From: an uncultured Dorea sp.
GTDB taxonomy: Bacteria; Bacillota; Clostridia; Lachnospirales; Lachnospiraceae
Assembly: GCF_934294775.1 (NCBI RefSeq)
Contig: NZ_CAKRAH010000067.1
Span: 1 to 13,557, forward strand
Direction: 5' to 3'
DNA length: 13,557 bases
The notes under the pieces are model-generated. The model was not told the DNA's origin, searched no databases, and saw nothing but the letters and a program-made list of their open reading frames with translations. The translations under genes and the position numbers were made by a program. How positions within the stretch are numbered: position 1 is the stretch's first letter; every line of letters begins with the position of its first letter. This document shows positions 6,488-13,490 of this stretch, piece by piece.

Positions 6488-7009
6488 ATGAAAAAAGAAA
6501 TAAAGAAAAGAGATAAGATGCCGCGGCTGAACGCGGTTATAAATCACGAGTTATATCAGAAATATTATGAAAGAATCCGATCCTGTGAGACGGACCGGAT
6601 TTTTTGCTGTCATCAGATGAATCATCTCCTGGATGTGGCAAGGATTGCATATATTAAGAATCTGGAAGAAGGTCTGGGTTATGAAAAGGAACTGATCTAC
6701 ACGGCAGCAGTTCTTCACGATATTGGCAAATCGTTCCAGTACAGAGAACAGATTCCACATGAGATAGCAGGGGAAAAGGTGGCAAGAAGGATTCTGGATT
6801 CGCTCCCGGAGGAAGTGAACTTCACAGATGAGGAAAAAGAACTGATCTGTCTGGCGGTAAAAGGACACAGAAGAAGACATGAGGGAATGCAGCAGATAGA
6901 GGAGCTTTTTTACGAAAGTGACAAAAGATCCAGAATGTGTCTGTCCTGCGCAGCAGAAAAGAAATGCAACTGGGACAAAGAAGAAAAGAATATGGAGATT
7001 ACGATATGA
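6488..7009 (+). CDS. HD-domain phosphohydrolase embedded in the folate operon
   Basis: A 173-residue protein of the HD metal-dependent phosphohydrolase superfamily. Numbered from 6488, the motif residues are H46 (HLLDVA), H77-D78 (AVLHDIGK), H91, H127 (VKGHRR) and D145 (ESDKRSR). The tail has C151, C154 and C160 followed by NW, which looks like a small metal site and recurs, from memory, in related clostridial proteins. The start is uncertain. ATG 6488 has a poor ribosome site, while ATG 6518 (MPRLNAV) resembles the N-terminus I remember for relatives. Its stop overlaps the folP start by ATGA, so the two are translationally coupled. The cluster lacks an enzyme to remove phosphates from dihydroneopterin triphosphate, and an HD hydrolase here is a plausible candidate. 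That is inference only. Confidence 0.85.
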   Translation: MKKEIKKRDKMPRLNAVINHELYQKYYERIRSCETDRIFCCHQMNHLLDVARIAYIKNLEEGLGYEKELIYTAAVLHDIGKSFQYREQIPHEIAGEKVARRILDSLPEEVNFTDEEKELICLAVKGHRRRHEGMQQIEELFYESDKRSRMCLSCAAEKKCNWDKEEKNMEITI

Positions 7010-7821
7010 TTATAGGTGGAAGAGAATTTGACACAAAGAATAACACATATATTATGGGAATCCTGAATGTAACACCGGATTCCTTTTCTGACGGTGGAAA
7101 ATTTAACGGCATGGGTGCAGCGATGGCACATGCCAGACAGATGGTAGAAGAAGGCGTGGATATCATCGATGTAGGCGGGGAGTCTACACGTCCGGGACAT
7201 ATACAGATCACAGATGAAGAAGAGATTGCAAGAGTGACACCGGTCATCGAGGCACTGAAAAAAGAATTTGACGTGCCGGTATCCATCGATACTTATAAGA
7301 GTCATGTGGCAGAAGCAGCCATTCAGGCGGGGGCAGACCTGGTAAATGATATCTGGGGACTAAAATATGATGAGAAGATGGCAGATGTGATCGCAAAATA
7401 TAATGTGGCATGCTGTCTGATGCATAACCGTGAGAAGGCAGAATATCAGAATTTTTTGAAAGATTTTATGGATGATATGAAAGAATGTGTAAGGATTGCA
7501 AAGAATGCAGGCATTGCAGATGACCAGATCATCCTGGATCCGGGTGTAGGATTTGGAAAAACATATGAGATGAATCTGGAAATCATTGACCGGATGGAAA
7601 TCTTAAATGAACTGGGCTACCCGGTATTACTTGGAACATCCAGGAAATCCGTGATCGGTCTGACACTTGATCTTCCGGTAGATCAAAGAGAAGAAGGAAC
7701 GATGGTTACAACCGTCTATGGAGTCCAGAAAAGATGCGCATTTGTCAGAGTTCACGATGTAGAGAAGAATAAAAGAGCCATCCAGATGACAAAGGCGATC
7801 ATGAGAAAGCATGAAGTATGA
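7006..7821 (+). CDS. folP: Dihydropteroate synthase
   Basis: Condenses 6-hydroxymethyl-dihydropterin pyrophosphate with p-aminobenzoate to dihydropteroate; this family is the sulfonamide target. The 271 residues form the complete TIM-barrel pattern: GILNVTPDSFSDGGKF (18-33), DVGGESTRPG (55-64), PVSIDTYKS (91-99), NDIWG (114-118), LMHNRE (138-143), DPGVGFGKT (178-186), LLGTSRKS (208-215) and VRVHDV (247-252). The start is ATG 7006, with GGAG at 6993-6996 and an ATGA overlap with the HD gene stop. An upstream in-frame ATG at 6937 would add 23 residues that do not belong to the family and would overlap the HD gene deeply. The residues flanking the sulfonamide pocket look ordinary by eye. Confidence 0.97.
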   Translation: MIIGGREFDTKNNTYIMGILNVTPDSFSDGGKFNGMGAAMAHARQMVEEGVDIIDVGGESTRPGHIQITDEEEIARVTPVIEALKKEFDVPVSIDTYKSHVAEAAIQAGADLVNDIWGLKYDEKMADVIAKYNVACCLMHNREKAEYQNFLKDFMDDMKECVRIAKNAGIADDQIILDPGVGFGKTYEMNLEIIDRMEILNELGYPVLLGTSRKSVIGLTLDLPVDQREEGTMVTTVYGVQKRCAFVRVHDVEKNKRAIQMTKAIMRKHEV

Positions 7822-7869
7822 GACGCAGGATTCTGAGGTTATGATAAGTAAGAGTGTGAGGTTTATAAC

Positions 7870-8697
7870 ATGGAATGGGACAAGATTAAGATAGAGGATC
7901 TGGAAGTATTCGCCAATCACGGTGTATTTCCGGAGGAAAATGTACTGGGGCAGAAGTTCGTGGTGTCTGCTGTCCTGTATACAGATACCAGAAAAGCAGG
8001 GCTTGAGGATGAATTAAGTGCATCGATCCATTATGGGGAAGTAAGTGCATTTATTACAGAGTATTTAAAGAGTCATACATTTAAGCTGCTTGAGAGGATT
8101 GCAGAAGGACTGGCCGAAGAGATGCTGATTAAGGTTGAGGGGTTACAGAAAGTAAAACTGGAGATTAAAAAACCATGGGCGCCGGTGGGGCTTCCGCTTA
8201 AGACGGTAAGCGTCGAGATTGAGAGACAGTGGCATACAGCATATATTGCACTGGGATCTAATATGGGTGACAGTCAGAAATACCTGGACGAAGCAGTAAA
8301 AGCACTGGATGAGGTGCGTAATACCAAGGTTGAAAAAGTATCGGGATTCATCACAACACCGCCGTATGGTGTGACGGATCAGCCAGATTTCTTAAATGGA
8401 TGTCTGAGACTGCGGACTCTCCTGTATCCAGAAGAATTATTAAAAGAACTGAACCGGATTGAAAAAGAAGCCGGAAGAGAGAGGATTATCCACTGGGGAC
8501 CTAGAACACTGGATCTGGATATTATATTCTATGATGATCTGGTAATGGAAAAAGACGAGTTATGTATTCCGCATGTGGAGATGCATAAGAGAGAATTCGT
8601 ACTGGAGCCGTTAGAGGAAATCGCTCCGTATAAGAGACATCCGGTATATGGGAAGACAGTCAGAGAGATGCTGGAGGATCTGAGAGAGGAGAAATAA
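7870..8697 (+). CDS. folBK: Fused dihydroneopterin aldolase / HPPK
   Basis: A bifunctional folate enzyme of 275 residues. The N-terminal FolB domain (about 1-120) cleaves dihydroneopterin to 6-hydroxymethyl-dihydropterin: VFANHGVFPEE (13-23) with the catalytic Glu, HYGEV (54-58) with the pocket Tyr, and KPWAP (101-105) with the catalytic Lys. The C-terminal FolK domain (about 122-275) pyrophosphorylates that product: AYIALGSNMGD (124-134), PPYGVTDQPDFLNG (164-177) and the signature HWGPRTLDLDII (208-219). FolB-FolK fusions are common in clostridia and pass the product directly to the next active site. The ATG has a GTGAGG site 9-10 bases upstream. It lies 48 bases after folP and 103 bases before the TRIC gene. 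Confidence 0.96.
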   Translation: MEWDKIKIEDLEVFANHGVFPEENVLGQKFVVSAVLYTDTRKAGLEDELSASIHYGEVSAFITEYLKSHTFKLLERIAEGLAEEMLIKVEGLQKVKLEIKKPWAPVGLPLKTVSVEIERQWHTAYIALGSNMGDSQKYLDEAVKALDEVRNTKVEKVSGFITTPPYGVTDQPDFLNGCLRLRTLLYPEELLKELNRIEKEAGRERIIHWGPRTLDLDIIFYDDLVMEKDELCIPHVEMHKREFVLEPLEEIAPYKRHPVYGKTVREMLEDLREEK

Positions 8698-8800
8698 AGC
8701 AGCAAAGAGTGGAATGTTGCGAACGAAAAGAATAGAAGAATATAAGTTACTGGGTGCAAGGTGTGTGAACAGTAAAAATATGACGGAATGGGGAAACAAA

Positions 8801-9442
8801 ATGGATATTCAGGATTGGGTTATATTTGTGATTGAGCTGATCGGAACAGTTGCATTTTCAGCTTCAGGAGCAATGGTAGGAATTGAGTGTGGAATGGACA
8901 TATTTGGTGTATGTGTACTTGGGGTTTCGACTGCAGTGGGCGGTGGAATGATACGTGATGTCATACTTGGGAAGATTCCATCGGCACTGATGCATCCGGT
9001 GTATGTGATCTATGCCGTGGTTGCGGCCATTTTAGTATTTGCTATTATATATTTTCGAAGAAAATACTTGCAGGATGGGTTCGGAGAGTTTTATGATAAA
9101 GTTATGTTAGCAATGGACTCCGTAGGACTTGGAATTTTCTCGGCGATGGGAGTAACGAAAGGAATCAGCTGCGGATACATCGATAATACATTCTTATTAG
9201 TATTTCTGGGAACAATGACCGGAGTTGGAGGCGGACTTCTGCGGGATACGATGGCGGGAGTGGCACCGTACATTTTTGTAAAACATATCTATGCGTGTGC
9301 TTCGATTATCGGGGCATGGGTGTGTGTGCTTGTGTATAGGGATTTTGGAGAATTGCTGGCAATGGTAGTGTCTTCCGTAGTCGTTATGGTAATTCGTTTT
9401 CTGGCAGCACATTACAGATGGAATCTGCCAAGAATCCGGTAG
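8801..9442 (+). CDS. TRIC-family (YicG/YadS-like, UPF0126) membrane channel protein
   Basis: A 213-residue integral membrane protein with about seven hydrophobic segments. It shows the two-fold internal repeat of the family: ELIGTVAFSASGAMVGI (12-28) with GGGMIRD (47-53) in the first half, and SVGLGIFSAMGVTKG (107-121) with GGGLLRD (143-149) in the second. Prokaryotic TRIC proteins are trimeric cation channels, structurally like the eukaryotic intracellular channels; the older label is UPF0126, and glycine transport has been proposed for some. I chose ATG 8801 because GGGGA lies about 7 bases upstream and the family begins near this point. An in-frame ATG at 8714 would add 29 polar residues. 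It follows the folate cluster on the same strand with no terminator seen between, so it may be cotranscribed. A functional link to folate is not evident. Confidence 0.9.
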   Translation: MDIQDWVIFVIELIGTVAFSASGAMVGIECGMDIFGVCVLGVSTAVGGGMIRDVILGKIPSALMHPVYVIYAVVAAILVFAIIYFRRKYLQDGFGEFYDKVMLAMDSVGLGIFSAMGVTKGISCGYIDNTFLLVFLGTMTGVGGGLLRDTMAGVAPYIFVKHIYACASIIGAWVCVLVYRDFGELLAMVVSSVVVMVIRFLAAHYRWNLPRIR

Positions 9443-9448
9443 TCACAG

Positions 9449-9463
9449 AAGGATGAAATCCTT
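9449..9463. repeat. Small 6-bp stem-loop after the TRIC gene
   Basis: AAGGAT (9449-9454) and ATCCTT (9458-9463) flank a 3-base loop just after the TRIC stop codon. No T-run follows, so it is at best a weak transcript end. Confidence 0.3.
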
Positions 9464-9548
9464 AGAGTGTGTCTGAAAAATAACAGCAGAAAAAAGAATC
9501 AATATATGAATGAGAGATAATAGATATTCGTAAAAGGGAGGTATTGGA

Positions 9549-11456
9549 GTGATTGATATCATGACAATGGAGCAGGCAGAAGCAGAGATATATCATTTTA
9601 GAAAAATATTTCAGATGATACGGTTATTTCATCTAAATCCAGAGACTCAGAAAAAAGAAGTCTGTAAGGTCGGGATATCCGGATCGGAAAATTTACGTAA
9701 TATCAAAAAGAATTGTGATGACTGCATTGTGCAGGAAACTTTTGACACAAAAGAAGAAAAAGGGAAAATCGAAATATTCGAAGGAAAGCTCTATCAGCTG
9801 ATTACCAGATATATGGAGATTGAAGGAGAACCATATGTCATGGAGCTGGTAAGAGGGCTTGACAGTGACTGGAAGATTGGACAGATCGATCATGAAAAAG
9901 TGGTGAATCTGTTCATGAATTACAATGATAAGCTGTATAAAGATGCAATTACAGATACTTATAACAGACGTTATTATGAAGATGAGATCAAAGAGAAAAA
10001 AGACAATGCAGGGGTTGCGCTGATCGATCTGGATGATTTCAAATTATATAACGATACTTATGGACATAATGCAGGAGATGTGGCACTTTGCACAGTGGCA
10101 GATGTCATAGAGGGAAGTATTAGAAGATCTGACCGTCTGATCCGTTTTGGAGGGGATGAGTTCCTTCTGGTAATGCCTGGCATAGAAGAAGATGCATTTA
10201 TCAAAAAGCTGCAGATGATCCAGCAGAAGGTCAATAAGACGATTATTCCGGGCTATTCAAAGATCCAGCTGACGATCAGTGTCGGCGGAGTATTAAATAA
10301 TGGGGGAACGATCGAAACGGCAGTGAAGCATGCAGATCATCTGATGTATCAGGCCAAGGAAAAGAAGAATATGGTCGTGACGGAATACGATGATACGGCG
10401 TCTGAGGTGCAAAAACAGCAGATCCTGGTTGTAGATGATTCGGAGCTGAACCGTGGGATATTGATCGAGATGCTGAAAGAGGAATTTGATATCATAGAGG
10501 CAGAAAACGGAAAAGAAGCAGTAGATAAGATTAGAAAATATGGAAAGAAACTTTCGGTCGTACTTCTGGATATTGTTATGCCGGTCATGGATGGATTCGA
10601 AGTGCTTTCGGTGATGAACAGGAATCACTGGATTGAAGACATTCCGGTTATTATGATATCGAGTGAGGAGTCAGAAGGCTTCATAAGAAAGGCATTTAAC
10701 TTTGGAGTATCGGATTATATCAGCCGCCCGTTTGACTGTGATATCGTATACCAGCGTGTGTTTAATACGATCAAGCTGTATGCAAAGCAGCGCAGGCTTA
10801 TGACACTGGTATCAGACCAGATTCTAGAAAAAGAGAAAAATAACCAGATGATGGTTGAGGTGTTAAGCCAGATCGTAGAATTCCGTAATGAGGAAAGTGG
10901 TCTTCATGTACTGCATATTAAGATCCTGACGGAAATGTTACTGGAATATCTGGTACAAAAAACGGACAAATACGAATTGTCACCGGATGAATGCCACATG
11001 ATCGCAACGGCATCGGCGTTCCATGATATCGGCAAGATCGGAATTGATGAAAAGATATTGAATAAGCCGGGAAAACTGACACCGGAGGAATTCGAACAGA
11101 TTAAGCAGCATACACTGATCGGTGCATCTATGCTTGATAAGATGGATCGCTACAAAGATGAACCACTGATCAAGATCGCATATCAGATCTGCCGCTGGCA
11201 TCATGAGCGTTATGACGGACGTGGATATCCGGATGGTCTTTTGGGAGAAGAGATCCCGATATCGGCGCAGATCGTATCCATTGCAGATGTCTATGATGCA
11301 CTGATCAGTGAGCGTGCGTATAAGAAAGCATTCTCTCATGAGAAGGCACTTGAGATGATCGTGAATGGTGAATGTGGTACATTTAACCCGCTTTTACTGG
11401 AGACACTGGTGGAGATACAGCCGAAGCTGAAAGAGAAAATGGAAGAGATTGCATGA
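9549..11456 (+). CDS. GGDEF-REC-HD-GYP fusion, bifunctional c-di-GMP synthesis and breakdown
   Basis: A 635-residue cytosolic protein with both making and breaking modules for c-di-GMP. Residues 1-120 are a short sensor-like region with Cys at 39, 56 and 59. GGDEF spans about 125-280, with IDLDD at 159-163, an intact GGDEF at 201-205 and an I-site RRSD at 192-195. REC spans about 290-415, with D296-D297, phosphoacceptor D341 in LLDIVMP and S371; the usual Lys of the KPF motif is Arg (R393). HD-GYP spans about 430-630, with H492-D493 and HHERYDGRGYP at 551-561, all catalytic residues present. The order with REC in the middle is uncommon; REC usually leads. The start is GTG 9549, with GGGAGG 7 bases upstream. 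It is probably transcribed alone. Which activity dominates, and which kinase phosphorylates it, cannot be read from the sequence. Confidence 0.93.
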   Translation: MIDIMTMEQAEAEIYHFRKIFQMIRLFHLNPETQKKEVCKVGISGSENLRNIKKNCDDCIVQETFDTKEEKGKIEIFEGKLYQLITRYMEIEGEPYVMELVRGLDSDWKIGQIDHEKVVNLFMNYNDKLYKDAITDTYNRRYYEDEIKEKKDNAGVALIDLDDFKLYNDTYGHNAGDVALCTVADVIEGSIRRSDRLIRFGGDEFLLVMPGIEEDAFIKKLQMIQQKVNKTIIPGYSKIQLTISVGGVLNNGGTIETAVKHADHLMYQAKEKKNMVVTEYDDTASEVQKQQILVVDDSELNRGILIEMLKEEFDIIEAENGKEAVDKIRKYGKKLSVVLLDIVMPVMDGFEVLSVMNRNHWIEDIPVIMISSEESEGFIRKAFNFGVSDYISRPFDCDIVYQRVFNTIKLYAKQRRLMTLVSDQILEKEKNNQMMVEVLSQIVEFRNEESGLHVLHIKILTEMLLEYLVQKTDKYELSPDECHMIATASAFHDIGKIGIDEKILNKPGKLTPEEFEQIKQHTLIGASMLDKMDRYKDEPLIKIAYQICRWHHERYDGRGYPDGLLGEEIPISAQIVSIADVYDALISERAYKKAFSHEKALEMIVNGECGTFNPLLLETLVEIQPKLKEKMEEIA

Positions 11457-11487
11457 AATATTATGCAAGAAATGTGAAAAATTATGC

Positions 11488-11515
11488 TTGACATTTAAAA
11501 TGACAGGTTTATAAT
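11488..11515 (+). promoter_or_regulatory. Strong promoter of the T-box/transporter unit
   Basis: A perfect TTGACA (11488-11493) and a perfect TATAAT (11510-11515) are separated by 16 bases. Predicted start is near 11522, immediately before the T-box leader. Confidence 0.88.
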
Positions 11516-11521
11516 AAGTGC

Positions 11522-11818
11522 ATACAAAAACATATGGTTCACCGAAATTCGTTGATGAGAACAATGCCGTATCTATCGTTATTTCACAGAGAGCCTGCGG
11601 TTGGTGGAAGCAGGTAATAAGCAGATAAGGATATCCTCTCTAAGAAGCGGGTTGAAAGCAATATCAGTAAACCTCGCCGGTATCCCCCGTTACAGGGAAA
11701 GCGTATGATGGTACGTTATAGAGTGTTGCAGAGTATTTTTATTCTGCAGAATTAGGGTGGTAACGCGGATTATATTCGTCCCTTTTCAGAGTTTATCTGA
11801 AGAGGGATTTTTTTATAC
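11522..11818 (+). promoter_or_regulatory. T-box riboswitch leader controlling the BASS transporter
   Basis: The hallmark T-box sequence AGGGTGGTAACGCGG is at 11754-11768. The Stem I apical region is clear: CAGAGAG, then CCTGC (11594-11598) pairing with GCAGG (11610-11614) around GGTTGGTGGAA. A Stem III-like CCCCCGTTACAGGG follows. The TGGT at 11758-11761 would pair with a tRNA 3' end ACCA, so the tRNA has discriminator A. When the tRNA is uncharged it pairs here and prevents the terminator at 11780-11814. The specifier codon is less certain. With GAGA (11557-11560) pairing with TCTC (11637-11640), the loop contains GGATATCC, making ATC (Ile, 11633-11635) the leading candidate. The internal-loop motif usually opposite the specifier is not canonical here. 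Confidence 0.93.
11780..11814 (+). terminator. Regulated terminator of the T-box leader
   Basis: CCCTTTTCAGA (11780-11790) pairs with TCTGAAGAGGG (11796-11806) around GTTTA, followed by a run of seven T (11808-11814). Its left arm begins 12 bases after the T-box sequence, the usual layout for competition between antiterminator and terminator. Confidence 0.92.
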
Positions 11819-11914
11819 TCAAAAATTTCGTATGAAATCGTGGTTCGCGGTTTTGAAGGTGTTATAAAAAGAGAAATTTGGTGAACAGTGATTGCTTAAA
11901 GGAGGAAGATAGTA

Positions 11915-12937
11915 ATGAAAACATTACAAAAAGCAAGCAAATTTTTATCAGACTACACATCAATTGTTGTAATCGCAATCGCAGTGGTTACATTTTTCCT
12001 TCCATCTATGATGGGCTGGGTCAACCTGGCACTTTTCACAGATATGGTATCGAATAAGTTCACCTGCCAGTCTATTATCATTGGTATTATCATGTTCAGT
12101 ATGGGACTTACACTTACAACAGAGGATTTTAAGATTCTGGCACAGCGCCCGTTTGATATCTGTGTTGGTGCGATTGCACAGTATCTGATCATGCCATTTC
12201 TTGCATTTGGACTTTCAAAAGCACTGAATCTTCCAGATGGTATTGCACTGGGACTGATTCTTGTAGGATGCTGTCCTGGTGGTGTGTCATCGAACATTAT
12301 GTCTTACCTGTGCGGAGGAGATGTTGCTTTCTCGGTAGGTATGACAACAGTATCTACACTTCTTTCACCAGTTATGACACCGCTTATGGTATCATTCCTT
12401 GCAAGTGGAACACAGATTACGATCAAAGGACTTCCGATGTTCGTATCGATCATTGAGACAGTTATCCTTCCTGTAGGTGTTGGATTCTTATTGAACTACC
12501 TGTTTGGAAAGAAACAGACATTCCGTGAACTTCAGAAGATCATGCCGGGTATCGCAGTACTTGGACTTGCATGTGTCGTAGGTGGAGTTGTATCTTCACA
12601 GGGAGCGAAATTCTTCCAGTCAGGTGTTGTGATTTTTGTTGCAGTATTACTTCATAACGGACTTGGATATCTGTTTGGATATGGTGCCGGCAGACTGGTT
12701 GGTATGAATACTTCTAAGAAGAGAACAATCTCTATCGAAGTTGGTATGCAGAATGCAGGACTTGCAACAAACCTTGCAACAACAACTGCACAGTTCGCAT
12801 CCACACCAGAATCAGCGATCATCTGCGCGGTATCATGCACATGGCATTCCATCTCAGGAACATTACTTGCCGGATTATTTGCAATGCATGATAAGCGTCA
12901 GGGAAAGACGGTTGGGGAAGTGAAAGAAGCTGTTTAA
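11915..12937 (+). CDS. BASS-family (bile acid:sodium symporter-like) transporter
   Basis: A 340-residue membrane protein with about ten hydrophobic segments from residue 15 to 325. Family motifs are FSMGLTLTTEDFK (61-73), the discontinuous-helix region GCCPGGVSSNIMSYL (118-132) with GGDVAFSVGMTTVSTLLSP (134-152), and EVGMQNAGLATNLA (275-288). BASS proteins are secondary transporters using sodium; bacterial members carry bile acids, pantoate or 2-keto acids. The T-box leader argues that this one serves amino acid supply, for example an amino acid, a keto acid precursor or a related anion, rather than bile acid. The ATG has AAAGGAGG about 9 bases upstream, a strong site, and lies 100 bases after the leader terminator. 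It is the only gene of the unit. The substrate is inferred from regulation, not seen. Confidence 0.93.
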   Translation: MKTLQKASKFLSDYTSIVVIAIAVVTFFLPSMMGWVNLALFTDMVSNKFTCQSIIIGIIMFSMGLTLTTEDFKILAQRPFDICVGAIAQYLIMPFLAFGLSKALNLPDGIALGLILVGCCPGGVSSNIMSYLCGGDVAFSVGMTTVSTLLSPVMTPLMVSFLASGTQITIKGLPMFVSIIETVILPVGVGFLLNYLFGKKQTFRELQKIMPGIAVLGLACVVGGVVSSQGAKFFQSGVVIFVAVLLHNGLGYLFGYGAGRLVGMNTSKKRTISIEVGMQNAGLATNLATTTAQFASTPESAIICAVSCTWHSISGTLLAGLFAMHDKRQGKTVGEVKEAV

Positions 12938-12940
12938 TAC

Positions 12941-13039
12941 ACTATTTTGTTGTGGCCTTTCGGTCCATGAGAAAGCGCTTCAAACAGGATACCAGCGCTT
13001 TCTCATGTCGTGACTGGAGCCGAAAGTGTATGAAATAGT
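12941..13039. repeat. Large interrupted palindrome after the BASS gene
   Basis: A perfect 14-bp stem, CATGAGAAAGCGCT (12966-12979) with AGCGCTTTCTCATG (12994-13007), is flanked by further matching arms. CTTTCGG just to the left pairs with CCGAAAG just to the right, and ACTATTT near 12941 pairs with AAATAGT ending at 13039. No T-run follows, so although it may end BASS transcription it is not a typical terminator. Its right arm shares ACCAGCGCTTT with the terminator at 226-271. Confidence 0.65.
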
Positions 13040-13047
13040 TGGAGGGC

Positions 13048-13065
13048 GTAACCGCTCACGGTTAC
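13048..13065. repeat. 7-bp perfect stem-loop
   Basis: GTAACCG (13048-13054) pairs with CGGTTAC (13059-13065) around CTCA. It is one of a chain of stem-loops in the gene-free stretch 12938-13290. Confidence 0.55.
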
Positions 13066-13111
13066 ACTCTTCGTTTCATTCATCATATCTTACGCATTCG
13101 ATATACACGGA

Positions 13112-13185
13112 ATAAAAAGCAACCAGCTCTTTCTGAGCCACTCTACCATGACGGAGTGGCACAGAAAGAGCTGGTTGCTTTTTAT
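13112..13185. terminator. Very long bidirectional hairpin, probable two-way terminator
   Basis: The left arm 13112-13143 and right arm 13154-13185 match over 24 pairs, one A/A mismatch (13136 and 13161) and 7 more pairs, around a 10-base loop. The outer ends are ATAAAAAGC and GCTTTTTAT, giving T-runs on both strands. It is far longer than the other terminators here and contains open frames on both strands that read alike because of the palindrome. It could be a terminator or a dispersed repeat unit. Confidence 0.6.
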
Positions 13186-13205
13186 GTAGGTCCGGGTATC
13201 CAAAG

Positions 13206-13270
13206 TGATGAATTAAATTCCTGCGTAAGAACCGTCGTCCTCTCTTATGTGTACGTTTCATATCGAATGC
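13206..13270. repeat. Short inverted copies of blocks found at 13078-13104
   Basis: TGATGAAT (13206-13213), TGCGTAAGA (13222-13230) and ATATCGAATGC (13260-13270) are each the reverse complement of a block at 13078-13085, 13088-13096 and 13094-13104. The blocks appear in the same left-to-right order on both sides of the long hairpin, so they cannot all pair as one nested stem. Confidence 0.45.
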
Positions 13271-13416
13271 TCCATGTGTAAAAATTCTTGTAATTAAGAT
13301 AAATCAATTGTAACATACGGATGCCGGAGTGTGTTTGAAAAATCATTTCTACAATTTGCACACTTCACTTTACGGTATATTTTGCAGAAAGTATTTTTTA
13401 TACCTAAGTATGCAAG

Positions 13417-13439
13417 AGAAGCTGCAAGTGGCAGGTTCT
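13417..13439 (+). repeat. AGTGGCAGGT hairpin element, copy 3
   Basis: AGAA (13417-13420) faces TTCT (13436-13439). TGC (13423-13425) faces GCA (13431-13433) around the loop AAGTG, with a GC/GG internal loop. It is preceded by AAGTATGCA, as in copy 1. It lies about 50 bases upstream of the promoter at 13491. Confidence 0.6.
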
Positions 13440-13490
13440 ATGTATATATAATTTGGAAAAATAAAAAAAGAATTAATTTTGAACAAAATA

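Noticed and set aside
6937..7005. Longer folP starting at ATG 6937
   Set aside because: The added 23 residues match no part of dihydropteroate synthase, overlap the HD gene, and the ATG at 7006 has the better ribosome site and the ATGA coupling.
8714..8800. Longer TRIC protein starting at 8714
   Set aside because: The extra 29 residues are polar and unlike the family start; ATG 8801 has a GGGGA site at the right distance.
13039..13281. + strand 80-codon frame across the long palindrome
   Set aside because: It needs a TTG start without a good ribosome site, and its similarity to the - strand frame is explained by the palindrome itself.
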